From positions 620,001 through 684,000 of the forward strand of contig NZ_CP089466.1 of the NCBI RefSeq assembly GCF_021233415.1: DNA of 64,000 bases, in the 5' to 3' direction. This document shows, piece after piece, positions 45,996-54,259 of this stretch (the stretch's first letter is position 1; each line of letters starts with the position of its first letter). This DNA is from Halobacterium litoreum. GTDB lineage: Archaea; Halobacteriota; Halobacteria; Halobacteriales; Halobacteriaceae. The notes beneath the pieces are model-generated. The model had not been told where the DNA came from and did no database searches. It worked only from the letters and a program-made list of their open reading frames with translations. The translations under genes were made by a program, and so were the position numbers.

Positions 45996-46042
45996 CTGGG
46001 GTGTCGCGACGCGACTGACTGGGGTGTCACGACGTGACTGAC
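45990..46042 (+). repeat. Tandem 23-base repeat at a gene junction
   Basis: Units at 45990-46012 and 46013-46035 (GACTGACTGGGGTGTCGCGA...) differ at two positions, and a 7-base partial third unit follows. The first unit contains the CitG-like stop codon and the second overlaps the DUF447 GTG start, so a small tandem duplication created the spacer between the genes. Confidence 0.75.
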
Positions 46043-46633
46043 CCGGATGGCAAACGGGCTGACTGGCCGGTCGAACTGCGCGGCGTCACCGAGACGGTGG
46101 TCGCCACGCGCGGCCCGAACGACCGCTGGAACCTCGCCGCGCTCGGCGTCCACGCGCCCGCAGACGGCGGGCCGGCGACGGCGACGACGTTCGGGAACAC
46201 GCGCACGCGCCGGAACTTCCACCGCGAGGGCGGCGGCTACGTCCAGTTCGTCGACGACCCCGTGGTGTTCGCGGACGCCGCGCTCTCGATTTCGGAGTCC
46301 GAGGAATCGGTCGTCGAGGGCGCGACGGCGTGGGCGCGCGTCGACGCCGAGCAGACGGGAAGCGAGGCGGACGGCGACACGCGCCTCGAACACTGGGCGC
46401 TCCGCCCCGTCGAGAGCGACGTCGTGCGCGAGTCGCCGTTCGCGGTGAATCGCGGCTTCTACGCCGTCGTGGAGACGACGGTGGCGGCGTCCCGTCTCGG
46501 CGTGGACGGCTACGACACCGAGACGCTCCGCGAGCGCCTGCGGTACTTCGCGGACGTGGCGCGCAACTGCGGCGGCGACCGCGAGCGCGAGGCAATCGAG
46601 CGCGTCCGCGAGCACGCCGACGGCGACTGGTGA
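46034..46633 (+). CDS. DUF447 family protein
   Basis: The product has 199 residues. DUF447 features are ETVVATRGPNDRWNLAALGV near the start, ATTFGNTRTRRNFHREGGGY, and FVDDPVVFADAAL, with NRGFYAVVETTVAASRL in the second half, consistent with a flavin-reductase-like split barrel. GTG 46034 lies in the tandem repeat. The family (COG2457) is, from memory, one of those clustered with methanopterin-pathway genes; no activity is established. Confidence 0.75.
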   Translation: MTDPDGKRADWPVELRGVTETVVATRGPNDRWNLAALGVHAPADGGPATATTFGNTRTRRNFHREGGGYVQFVDDPVVFADAALSISESEESVVEGATAWARVDAEQTGSEADGDTRLEHWALRPVESDVVRESPFAVNRGFYAVVETTVAASRLGVDGYDTETLRERLRYFADVARNCGGDREREAIERVREHADGDW

Positions 46634-46665
46634 AAGCATTTACCGGACGGCGGCCAACCCCGAGT

Positions 46666-47526
46666 ATGCGCCGCCGCTCGCTCCTCGCGTCGGGTGTCGC
46701 CCTCCTCGGCTCCGGGCTCGCGGGCTGTCTCGGCCAGTCCGGAGACGACACCGCGACCGAGTCACCGACCCGGTCGGAAACGCCGACGACCAGCGATACC
46801 GAACCCGTGACGGACGCCGACGTCTCGCTGTCCGCGAGCGTCGAACGCCTCCAGCCGGGCGCGGTGGTGCTCGGCGTCGACTCGATTTCCACTGTCGGCG
46901 ACGGCTCCCAGTACCTCTACTACCGCGTCGACGTGACCGATGGCGACCCGCCCGACCGCCTCGACTTCGGGTTCCGGTACGGCGGCGACATCTACTCGCC
47001 GGGAATCGACACCGGCGGCCAACTCTGGCGCGAATCCCGGACTGACGACCGGTACACCGCCGAGCGCGGGGAGGGGTGGCTCGTCTTCGAGTTGCCCGCG
47101 ACGCGGGCCGCCCGGCACGCCGCCCTCACGGTCGGGAGCACCGAGTGGCCGGTCGGCGAGTCCGTCCGCGAGCGCCTCGGAGCACCCGCGCCGTCGCTGT
47201 CGCTGGACTGGAACGTGGACGCCGAACAGACCCCCGGCGAGACGCCGATGTCGTTCGCGGTGACGAACGACGGCGACCGGGACACACGGTTCGTCGCGGC
47301 GCTCAACGCGGAGAACATCGACGCCGCGTACGCGCCAATCGAGGCGTTCTCGCGCCGGATTCCCGGCGGCGAGACGGTGTCGTGGGAGTTCGTCCACGAG
47401 AACGGCGTCGCGCCGGGGAGCAACGCGGTCAGCGACGGCGAGGTGGACGGCCGATACACCCTCGACTGGACGGGTGGCCGCCGCGAGCAGGCGGTGCGGT
47501 TCGTCGCCGAACCGAGCAGCGAGTAG
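46666..47526 (+). CDS. Tat-type lipoprotein, unknown
   Basis: The product has 286 residues. MRRRSLLASGVALLGSGLAG then a lipobox Cys at 21 indicates a Tat-exported lipoprotein. A Thr/Ser-rich spacer (about 22-50) leads to two beta-rich regions, the second with DRDTRFVAALNAENIDAAY. No catalytic motif is seen. A TATA-like CATTTACC near 46638 is about 28 bases before ATG 46666, so it has its own leaderless promoter. Confidence 0.7.
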   Translation: MRRRSLLASGVALLGSGLAGCLGQSGDDTATESPTRSETPTTSDTEPVTDADVSLSASVERLQPGAVVLGVDSISTVGDGSQYLYYRVDVTDGDPPDRLDFGFRYGGDIYSPGIDTGGQLWRESRTDDRYTAERGEGWLVFELPATRAARHAALTVGSTEWPVGESVRERLGAPAPSLSLDWNVDAEQTPGETPMSFAVTNDGDRDTRFVAALNAENIDAAYAPIEAFSRRIPGGETVSWEFVHENGVAPGSNAVSDGEVDGRYTLDWTGGRREQAVRFVAEPSSE

Positions 47527-47570
47527 GTGCCGGCGAACGTTTAACCGATTGAACGACGAACCTCGACGCG

Positions 47571-47846
47571 ATGGCGAGTTCGACCCGCGACGGGGACGAC
47601 GGCAGTCGGGACGCGGAGATTCGGCTCTGGCGAGAGGACGACTGGTGGCTCGCGGAGGACGTCGAGACGGGCGTTACGACGCAGGGCGAGTCCCGCGAGG
47701 CCGCGCTGTCGAACCTCGACGACGCCGTGGCGCTTGAGCGCGGCGACGCCGGACGTGAACCGACCGAAGCGGAACTCCGCGCGGTCGGCATCGACACCGA
47801 GGACAACGCCACGGGCGACGAGGAACCGCCGGACGTACTCGACTGA
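47571..47846 (+). CDS. hicB: HicB-family antitoxin
   Basis: The product has 91 residues. The HicB partial RNase-H-like core shows as RLWREDDWWLAEDVETGVTT with TQGESREAALSNLDDAVAL, ending in an acidic tail. It is followed three bases later by a HicA toxin gene. The order antitoxin-then-toxin is the reverse of classic hicAB but is common in archaea. No DNA-binding domain is visible in it. Confidence 0.8.
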   Translation: MASSTRDGDDGSRDAEIRLWREDDWWLAEDVETGVTTQGESREAALSNLDDAVALERGDAGREPTEAELRAVGIDTEDNATGDEEPPDVLD

Positions 47847-47849
47847 CGG

Positions 47850-48101
47850 ATGGCCCGCCGAACGTTCTCCGGCGAGGAAGTAGTTCGCGTCCTCGTCAAC
47901 TGCGCCGGCTTCGAGTGGCGTCGAACGACCGGCGACCACGCGCAACTGTCCTACGAACACCCGACCAACGAGGACGACACGAGACGGGTGACGGTCCCGC
48001 TACACGACGAACTCCGGACGGGAACGCTACGCGCAATCGCTGACGACGCGGGAGCGCGCGACTTCGACGCCTTTTGCGCGTGGCTCGACCGGAACGCGTA
48101 G
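47850..48101 (+). CDS. hicA: HicA-family mRNA interferase toxin
   Basis: The product has 83 residues with a dsRBD-like fold. EEVVRVLVNCAGFEWRRTTG, then GDHAQLSYEHP with the catalytic-position His, and VPLHDELRTGTLRAIADDAG match the YcfA/HicA family. It would cleave mRNA when freed from HicB. The product is intact and acidic, so the module may be functional. Confidence 0.85.
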   Translation: MARRTFSGEEVVRVLVNCAGFEWRRTTGDHAQLSYEHPTNEDDTRRVTVPLHDELRTGTLRAIADDAGARDFDAFCAWLDRNA

Positions 48102-48168
48102 CCTCGGCGCGTCGCGGTCGCAGACGGATGTCGGGACGTTCAAATTCGCGCGCTCACAAACAGTGTCC

Positions 48169-49152
48169 ATGACCGACGACGACACGCGCGAGAACGTCCT
48201 GCCGGGGTCCGACGAGGAACTGGACACGCCGGACGTTCGCGGCTACGACTTCCGCGGGGAGTTCGACTTCTTCGAGATGCTGGACTCGTACGCGACGACC
48301 GGCTTCCAGGCCAGCCACCTCGCCGAGGCCGTCGACATCACGAAGGAGATGCGCGAGGACGACGCCACCGTCTACCTGACGCTCACGTCGAACATCGTCT
48401 CCTCGGGCCTCCGAGAGGTCGTCGCGCACATGGTCCGCGAGAACTACGTCGACGTCATCATCACCACCTCCGGCTCTCTCACCGAGGACGTCATCAAGAC
48501 CGCGAAACCGTTCAAGATGGGCGAGTGGGACGTCGACGAGGCCGCGCTCCGCGAGGAGGGAATCAACCGCCTCGGCAACATCTTCGTCCCCTCGGACCGG
48601 TACGTGTGGCTCGAAGAGTACCTCTACGACTTCTTCGACGACTTCTTCGCCGAGGAGAAGGTCCGCACCCCGACCGCGTTCGCGCGCGAACTCGGCGAGA
48701 CCCTAGACGACGAGGACTCCATCCTGAAGAACGCCGCCGACAACGACGTGCCCATCTTCTGTCCGGCGCTCACGGACGCCGAAATCGGGAACTTCCTCTA
48801 CTACTACCGGCAGGGGTACGACTCCGACGTCGGCATCGAGATTCTCGACGACTACGACAGCCTCATCGAGGAAGGCCTGCTCGCCGACGAGACGGGCCTC
48901 ATCGCCGTCGGCGCGGGCGTCCCGAAACACCACGCCATCATGACGAACCTCTTCCGCGGCGGCGCCGACTACGCTGTCTACATCTCCACCGGCATGGAGG
49001 GCGACGGCTCGCTGTCGGGTGCACCGCCCGAGGAAGCGGTCTCGTGGGGGAAAATCAAGGACGACGACGCCGAACCGAACTACACCCAAATCGAGGCCGA
49101 GGCCACGCTCGTGTTGCCGCTGCTGGTCGCGGGCGCGTTCGAAGACGAGTAA
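48169..49152 (+). CDS. dys: Deoxyhypusine synthase
   Basis: The enzyme transfers the aminobutyl group of spermidine (or agmatine in haloarchaea) to a lysine of aIF5A, essential for translation. The product has 327 residues. The NAD site region TLTSNIVSSGLREVVAHMV and the active-site Lys253 in VGAGVPKHHAIMTN are present, with ISTGMEGDGSLSGAPPEEAV near the end. ATG 48169 is preferred to GTG 48163. Confidence 0.95.
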   Translation: MTDDDTRENVLPGSDEELDTPDVRGYDFRGEFDFFEMLDSYATTGFQASHLAEAVDITKEMREDDATVYLTLTSNIVSSGLREVVAHMVRENYVDVIITTSGSLTEDVIKTAKPFKMGEWDVDEAALREEGINRLGNIFVPSDRYVWLEEYLYDFFDDFFAEEKVRTPTAFARELGETLDDEDSILKNAADNDVPIFCPALTDAEIGNFLYYYRQGYDSDVGIEILDDYDSLIEEGLLADETGLIAVGAGVPKHHAIMTNLFRGGADYAVYISTGMEGDGSLSGAPPEEAVSWGKIKDDDAEPNYTQIEAEATLVLPLLVAGAFEDE

Positions 49153-49211
49153 GTCTCGTTTCTTTATCGTAGCGTTCGTTCGCTTCTGTACCTGATTCGC
49201 GGAGTTTGACA

Positions 49212-49463
49212 CCTCGAAAGCTCCGAGGCTGTGGACTCGGTGCGCTCGCTGCGCGCGCTCCCGTCGGTCGCGTGCTTGCGTCGCCCGCCTTCGTCCACAG
49301 CCTCGCCCCTTTCAGTCCCGCCCGGTACCGGCTGACCGACTGGCGCGGTGGGACTGAAAGGGGCGGCCGTCTCGGCGAACCCCGGCGACGCGAGCACCGA
49401 GCGAGCGAAGCGAGTGAGGCGCGCGGCGAGCCGCGGGAGTCGAGACGGCCGGGGCTTTCGAGG
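49212..49463. repeat. 250-base element of nested inverted repeats
   Basis: Outer arms at 49212-49225 and 49450-49463 pair with one mismatch. Inside are a 12-base perfect inverted repeat (49225-49236 with 49293-49304), a 16-base perfect one (49304-49319 with 49350-49365, containing CCCCTTTCAGTCCC) and a 10-base one (49365-49374 with 49441-49450). The arms abut one another. It carries no protein gene and fills most of the 400 bases between dys and rps17e, so it may be a repeat element or a structured RNA. Confidence 0.6.
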
Positions 49464-49552
49464 CCGTGTCGACCATGTACGAGGGCGTACGGTCTGTTCG
49501 GCACGGCTCCCGAAACGAATCCTTTTAACGCACGGCGAGTGAACACGCGAAC

Positions 49553-49732
49553 ATGGCCATCAAGCCCGACTACGTCAAGAAGACCGGGAACATCCTCATG
49601 GAGCGATACGAGGACGCGTTCTCGCGCGAGGACTTCGACCACAACAAGAAAGCCGTCACCGAGCTGACGAACATCGAGTCCAAGGAAGTGCGCAACCGCA
49701 TCGCGGGCTACATCACGCACAAGCGCAACTAA
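49553..49732 (+). CDS. rps17e: 30S ribosomal protein S17e
   Basis: The product has 59 residues, starting [20 protein letters not shown] and continuing [19 protein letters not shown] and [14 protein letters not shown], the full archaeal S17e. A TATA-like CTTTTAAC (49522-49529) is about 28 bases before the ATG, so the gene is leaderless. It precedes asd by 49 bases; this pairing is frequent in archaea. Confidence 0.95.
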   Translation: MAIKPDYVKKTGNILMERYEDAFSREDFDHNKKAVTELTNIESKEVRNRIAGYITHKRN

Positions 49733-49781
49733 ATTTTCCACGACCCGAAGGGGTTTCACTGTACCGTCCCGAGGGACGGGT

Positions 49782-50813
49782 ATGACTAGCGTAGGCGTAC
49801 TCGGAGCGACTGGCGCGGTCGGCCAGCGCTTCGTTCAACTGCTGGACGGCCACCCCGAATTCGACGTATCCGTGCTGACTGCGAGCCCCGCGAGCGCGGG
49901 CGACTCCTACCGCGAGGCGGCGAAGTGGCGTCTCGACACGCCGATTCCCGAGGACGTGGCCGAGACCACCGTTCGCGCGACCGACCCCGAAGAGATTCCC
50001 GACGACACCGACCTCCTCTTTTCGGCGCTGCCCTCCGACGTGGGCGCCGCGGTCGAACCCGAACTCTGCGAGGCCGGCTTCGTCGTCTCCTCGAACTCCT
50101 CGAACGCGCGAACCGACGAGGACGTGCCGCTCGTGATCCCCGAGGTGAACGCCGACCACCTCGACCTCATCGATGTCCAGCGCGACGAGCGCGGCTGGGA
50201 CGGCGCGCTCGTGAAGAACCCGAACTGCTCGACGATTACGATGGTGCCGACGCTCGCCGCAATCGACGAGTTCGGCCTCGAACGCGTCCACGTCTCGACC
50301 CTGCAGGCCGTCTCCGGCGCGGGCTACTCCGGCGTCTCGTCGATGGAGATTCTGGACAACGTCGTCCCCCACATCGGCGGCGAGGAGGCGAAGATGGAGA
50401 CCGAGTCCCGGAAACTCCTCGGCGAGTTCACGGGCGCCGAAGTCCAGTACCACGACGCCGTCGTCTCCGCCTCGTGCAACCGCGTGCCGACCCTCGACGG
50501 CCACCTCGAGAACGTGTTCGTGGAGACCGACGACGACCCGACGCCCGCGGACGTCGCCGACGCGCTCGCGGACGCGCCGACCCTCGACCTGCCGAGCGCG
50601 CCCGACCCCCTGATTCGCGTGTTCGAGGAGCCCGACCGCCCGCAGCCGCGCCTCGACCGCATGGCCGGCGACGGCATGGCGGTCGCCGCGGGCGGCATCC
50701 AGACCACCGACACCGGCCTCCAGTACAACTGCCTCGCGCACAACACTATCCGCGGCGCCGCCGGCGCGAGCGTCCTCAACGGCGAACTGCTCGCCAGCGA
50801 GGGCTGGCTCTGA
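49782..50813 (+). CDS. asd: Aspartate-semialdehyde dehydrogenase
   Basis: The enzyme reduces aspartyl phosphate to the semialdehyde for threonine, methionine and lysine synthesis. The product has 343 residues. VGVLGATGAVGQRFVQLL binds NADP, Cys149 in KNPNCSTITMVP is the nucleophile, and LQAVSGAGYSGVSSMEILDN with VSASCNRVPTLDGH completes the active site. It belongs to the archaeal/fungal type. Confidence 0.95.
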   Translation: MTSVGVLGATGAVGQRFVQLLDGHPEFDVSVLTASPASAGDSYREAAKWRLDTPIPEDVAETTVRATDPEEIPDDTDLLFSALPSDVGAAVEPELCEAGFVVSSNSSNARTDEDVPLVIPEVNADHLDLIDVQRDERGWDGALVKNPNCSTITMVPTLAAIDEFGLERVHVSTLQAVSGAGYSGVSSMEILDNVVPHIGGEEAKMETESRKLLGEFTGAEVQYHDAVVSASCNRVPTLDGHLENVFVETDDDPTPADVADALADAPTLDLPSAPDPLIRVFEEPDRPQPRLDRMAGDGMAVAAGGIQTTDTGLQYNCLAHNTIRGAAGASVLNGELLASEGWL

Positions 50814-50857
50814 GAACGGACCGAGCGTTTTAGCCCGGCCCTCGCGAACACATCCCC

Positions 50858-51694
50858 GTGACCCGCGTCGAGTGGACGTACACGGTCGAGACCAGTCGAT
50901 TCCTCCGTCTGCTCGCGGTGGCGGGCACGGGCGCGATTGGCTCGCTCTTCGTCTTCCTCGCCGTCGCCCTCGGCTTCGTCGTCGTCGACTTCCTCCTCGC
51001 CGGCGAGTTCGCGATTCTCGGCGTCCTGCTCGCGTTCGGGCTGCTCGGCGCGCGTCGACTCGCGACCCACGCCGCGCTCTTCGGCAGCGAGACCCCGACC
51101 GTCACCGACCTCCTACCGGCCCGGGAACTGCTCGCGGCGAGCGTCTCGTGGGCAGTTTTGCTCGTCGCACTCGTGGCCGCCGGCGTGCAGTCGGAACTGG
51201 CGTTCGGCGCCCTCGTGCTCGTCGCGTTCGTCGCTCTCCCGCTCGTCGCGTTCCTCCGAAGCGACGGCTACGTCGACACCGACGAGGGCGTGGTCGCCGT
51301 CGACAGAACCGGCGGCAGCGGCAGGGACGGAACGCTCGCCGGGGTCGACGCGGTCCGGCGATACGACCTCGGGCACATCGCCGTTCTCCGCGTCCGCTAC
51401 CACGACGGCACGGGCTCGTCGGCTCCGCGACTCCTGACGGTTCCCGTCGAGCGGGCCGGCGCCGTCAAGCGCGCCCTCGTCTCCAGCGACGCCGAACCGC
51501 CGGAGAGCGACCGGAATCCGCTGATAGCGAAGACGCTGTACGCGTTCGCGCTCGGGTCGTTCGCGGTCGCCGCCGGGTTCGGCTACTTCGCGTGGACGGC
51601 GGACGGCGACGCCACCGGCATCGGCGTCTACGTCGCGCTCTTCGTCGGCGTCTTCGGCCTGCTGTTCGCGTGGCTCGGCTACACCGAGGGCTAG
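50858..51694 (+). CDS. Four-helix membrane protein with a cytoplasmic beta region, unknown
   Basis: The product has 278 residues from GTG 50858. Hydrophobic segments lie at about 18-62, 86-125 and, after a soluble middle part, 222-270. The middle part (SDGYVDTDEGVVAVDRT ... GHIAVLRVRYHDG) has the strand pattern of PH-like domains. The stop shares CTAG with the convergent dehydrogenase gene. No family is recognised. Confidence 0.6.
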   Translation: MTRVEWTYTVETSRFLRLLAVAGTGAIGSLFVFLAVALGFVVVDFLLAGEFAILGVLLAFGLLGARRLATHAALFGSETPTVTDLLPARELLAASVSWAVLLVALVAAGVQSELAFGALVLVAFVALPLVAFLRSDGYVDTDEGVVAVDRTGGSGRDGTLAGVDAVRRYDLGHIAVLRVRYHDGTGSSAPRLLTVPVERAGAVKRALVSSDAEPPESDRNPLIAKTLYAFALGSFAVAAGFGYFAWTADGDATGIGVYVALFVGVFGLLFAWLGYTEG

Positions 51695-52638
51695 TCAACT
51701 CGATTTTCCAGTTTTTCGCCGGCGTCCAGATTACGGACGTTCGTCGCGAGAATTTCAGCGAGGCGCGGCCAGTGTTCCGGCGTGTGGCCGGCGTTGTGCG
51801 GCGTGAGCAGGACGTTCTCGAAGTTCCAGAGCGGGTGGTCCTCGGGCAGCGGCTCGGGGTCGGTGACGTCGAGTGCGGCGCCGCGAATCGACTGCTTGCG
51901 GACGGCGTGGACGAGCGCGTCGGTATCCACGACGCCGCCGCGCGCGACGTTCACGAGCACGCTCTCCGGCGGGAGCGTGTCGAACTCGGCCTCGCCAATC
52001 AGGCCGCGGGTGGCATCGGTGAGCGGCGTCGCGAGCACGAGGTAGTCGGTGCGAGCGAGCGCGTCGTGAACCGCCTCGTCGTCGAACCCGACGACTTCGT
52101 CGGTCGGCCCGCCCTTCTCGGGCGTGTACCGGATTCCGACGGTGTCCACGTCGAATCCTCGCAGTCGCTCCACGACGGCGTGTCCGATGGCGCCCATCCC
52201 GACGACGGTGGCGGTGGAACCGCCGAGTTCGCGGGCCTGATAGTGGCGGTACTCGCGATTCCGCTGACGGCGCCACCCCTCGTGGAGGTCGCGGGCGAAT
52301 GTCAGGAGATAGCCGAGCACCTGTTCGGCGATGCTCGGCGCGTGGATGCCCGCGGCGTTCGTCACGGCGACGCCGCGCTCGCGGAGTTCGTCCATCGGCA
52401 GGTGGCCGTAGCCGGCGTACGCACAGGCGAACAGGTCGAGGGCACCGGCGGCCTCGAGCAGGTCGCTGTCGATGCTGCAGCCGGTGACGACGCGCGCGTC
52501 GGCGACGAGTTCGCGCTCCTCGCTCGGCGTGCGCGCCAGCGCCACCTCGCGGTCGGGCAGGCGCTCGCGGAGTTCCGCGGCGTACTCGTCCATCGACAGG
52601 CCGTGTGTCCCCCTCCGTAACACCACGATGTCGGTCAT
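51691..52638 (-). CDS. D-isomer-specific 2-hydroxyacid dehydrogenase
   Basis: The product has 315 residues. The NAD-binding motif is TVVGMGAIGHAVVERLRGF, and the catalytic Arg, Glu and His appear in VLVNVARGGVVDTDAL, LDVTDPEPLPEDHPLW and TPHNAGHTPEHW. It is a phosphoglycerate-dehydrogenase/glyoxylate-reductase-like enzyme without an ACT domain. ATG 52638 is chosen over a 23-codon Arg-rich extension. The substrate is uncertain. Confidence 0.88.
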   Translation of the reverse strand: MTDIVVLRRGTHGLSMDEYAAELRERLPDREVALARTPSEERELVADARVVTGCSIDSDLLEAAGALDLFACAYAGYGHLPMDELRERGVAVTNAAGIHAPSIAEQVLGYLLTFARDLHEGWRRQRNREYRHYQARELGGSTATVVGMGAIGHAVVERLRGFDVDTVGIRYTPEKGGPTDEVVGFDDEAVHDALARTDYLVLATPLTDATRGLIGEAEFDTLPPESVLVNVARGGVVDTDALVHAVRKQSIRGAALDVTDPEPLPEDHPLWNFENVLLTPHNAGHTPEHWPRLAEILATNVRNLDAGEKLENRVD

Positions 52639-52795
52639 CGCCTGCGACGTGGACGCCGCCGGTCGTAAGCGTTGTGCGACGCGAACCCGGCCGCGTTCCC
52701 GGCGCATATCGCCTCGACAGCGCCCCTCTCCTCCGAACGCGCCCTACTCGCCGGTTTCCGAGGGGTTTTTCCGTCGTATCGTGTACGACCGAACG

Positions 52796-53023
52796 ATGAG
52801 TCAGTCCCAGCCTCTCTCGTGCGCGGCGAAACTCGCGCGCGTCGTGCTGGACAACTGCGGCCCGCTCTCCGCCGAGGAAGTGGCCGACGAGGGACGCCTC
52901 TCGGAAGCCCAAGCCCGCGACGCGCTCGAAGAACTCGACGACGCGGGCCTCGCGGACTGCGTCTGCGGGCTCTGCCCGACCAAGCAGGAAGTGTACGCCC
53001 TCACCGACGAGGACGGGGCGTAA
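52796..53023 (+). CDS. Small winged-helix regulator, MarR-like
   Basis: The product has 75 residues. AAKLARVVLDNCGPLSAEEV, then GRLSEAQARDALEELDDAGL and a wing CVCGLCPTKQEVYALT form a minimal winged helix. Three cysteines in CVCGLC could bind metal or respond to oxidation. It stands at the edge of the accessory patch, but its base composition matches the chromosome. Confidence 0.6.
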   Translation: MSQSQPLSCAAKLARVVLDNCGPLSAEEVADEGRLSEAQARDALEELDDAGLADCVCGLCPTKQEVYALTDEDGA

Positions 53024-53181
53024 CCCTCTTTCTCCGCGGCCCCCAACAGCACGTTGCGCGCCGTTAGTCCCCGACCGAGTCTGTCCACTCGGACGCGATG
53101 ACCGCTCGGAGAACCCCGGCGTGCGACATCCGGTCGGCTCAGCCGGCCCGCGCCCGCGGTCGCGTCGTCACCGCGAACTGA

Positions 53182-53281
53182 GAGACGGCTCGCGCCGTCT
53201 CGTCATCCGGTGCTCGCTTCGCGAGCGCCCGACTCGCCGGCTACCGCCGGCTCGTCAATTGGGGAGTCTGATGGACTCCCC
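53182..53281 (+). other. Four consecutive perfect hairpins in a gene-free interval
   Basis: Stems: GAGACGGC/GCCGTCTC with loop TCGC (53182-53201), GCTCGC/GCGAGC with loop TTC (53212-53226), GCCGGC/GCCGGC with loop TACC (53236-53251) and GGGGAGTC/GACTCCCC with loop TGATG (53261-53281). The surrounding 53024-53437 has no gene. The density suggests a structured RNA or a processed transcript; SRP and RNase P RNA signatures were not seen. Confidence 0.5.
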
Positions 53282-53341
53282 CGCCCGCCACGAGGGTTTC
53301 CCGGCCGACGCGGCACGCCGCCACGGGATGAGGCCGGTCGT

Positions 53342-53360
53342 TAGTGTCGCGGGCGCACAC
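53342..53360 (+). repeat. Accessory-patch border repeat R1
   Basis: TAGTGTCGCGGGCGCACAC; the first 18 bases are identical to part of R2 at 54237-54254. It lies 78 bases before the UPF0175 antitoxin gene, at the upstream edge of the patch. Confidence 0.65.
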
Positions 53361-53437
53361 TGAGGCCTTCCAGCGCCCGCTGTGTTCTGTTTCGGATTAG
53401 CCAAACACTCAAGAATCACCTGCGCCTATCTCCCGCC

Positions 53438-53683
53438 ATGGCGACGATCGAAATCGACGACGACGTCTACGAGGCGTTACAGCTCCCGGAAGCGGAGCGG
53501 TCGTCTGCGATGAAGCGAGAGTTGGCGGTCTCGCTGTACGCCCGTGACGTTCTCTCGTTCGGGAAGGCGCGCGCCCTGGCCGGGCTGTCGAAGCGGGAGT
53601 TCCAGCGCCTGCTCGGCGAGCGTGAGATTCCCCGCCACTACGGCGAACGGGAACTCGAAGAAGACATCGAATATGCCGAATAG
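53438..53683 (+). CDS. UPF0175-family antitoxin
   Basis: The product has 81 residues. ATIEIDDDVYEALQLPE, SLYARDVLSFGKARALAGLS and KREFQRLLGEREIPRHYGE match UPF0175, an HTH-bearing antitoxin. The 3' end overlaps a DUF3368 toxin gene by 11 bases. A TATA-like GGATTAGC at about 53394-53401 precedes it. Confidence 0.85.
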   Translation: MATIEIDDDVYEALQLPEAERSSAMKRELAVSLYARDVLSFGKARALAGLSKREFQRLLGEREIPRHYGERELEEDIEYAE

Positions 53684-54161
53684 CCGGCTGGTCGTCTCGG
53701 ACACGTCCCCGTTGTTGAACCTCGCACTCATCGACCGACTCGGCCTCCTCGAAGCCCAGTTCTCGGAAGTTACGGTTCCACAGCAGGTCTGGGACGAGCT
53801 TACCGACGGGGAGGATGGACTGGAGGCGCTCCGTGCGTTGCGCGACGACGGATTTCTACACCTCGTCGAGGTGGAACGCTCGGACTTGTTCGTGGAGCTC
53901 TTCCACGAACTCGACCTCGGTGAAACGGCGGCAATCTGTTATGCCGTCGAGGAGGACGCTAACTTCGTTTTGCTCGACGAGCGAGACGGACGACGCGTCG
54001 CCCGCAGACACGACTTGGACGTCACGGGCGTAATCGGAATTCTCCTTCGCGGAGCGAACACTGGGTCGATCGACTTGAAACACGAACTGGACGCCCTCCG
54101 CGAAGCGGGATTCTGGATTTCCGACGACCTCTACGAACGGGTTCTCTCCGAAGCCAGATAG
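53673..54161 (+). CDS. DUF3368 PIN-like toxin
   Basis: The product has 162 residues. The PIN acidic residues lie in LVVSDTSPLLNLALIDRL (Asp10), LDLGETAAICYAVE and VLLDERDGRRVA. DUF3368 proteins are predicted ribonuclease toxins paired with UPF0175. ATG 53673 overlaps the antitoxin gene. The gene appears intact, unlike the neighbouring PemK toxin. Confidence 0.85.
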   Translation: MPNSRLVVSDTSPLLNLALIDRLGLLEAQFSEVTVPQQVWDELTDGEDGLEALRALRDDGFLHLVEVERSDLFVELFHELDLGETAAICYAVEEDANFVLLDERDGRRVARRHDLDVTGVIGILLRGANTGSIDLKHELDALREAGFWISDDLYERVLSEAR

Positions 54162-54210
54162 TCGTCCTCCTGCGAATAGGTTGCCACAGGTATCCGACTC
54201 CACGTCCGCC

Positions 54211-54255
54211 GAGCCTACTAGTAGATTCTCGCCCGGTAGTGTCGCGGGCGCACAT
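54211..54255 (+). repeat. Accessory-patch border repeat R2
   Basis: The 45-base repeat matches R3 at 38 of 45 positions and R1 over 18 bases. It contains ACTAGTAG and a hairpin CGCCCG-(9)-CGGGCG. It lies between the DUF3368 toxin stop and the 3' end of the PemK pseudogene. Confidence 0.75.
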
Positions 54256-54259
54256 TCCA

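Noticed and set aside
49304-49365. CRISPR-like repeat because GGGACTGAAAGGGG recalls the end of haloarchaeal CRISPR repeats
   Set aside because: Only two inverted copies, no regular spacers and no cas genes in the window.
53024-53437. SRP RNA or RNase P RNA
   Set aside because: Hairpins are present but the GAGGAAAGUC, ACAGAA and SRP domain IV signatures are not.
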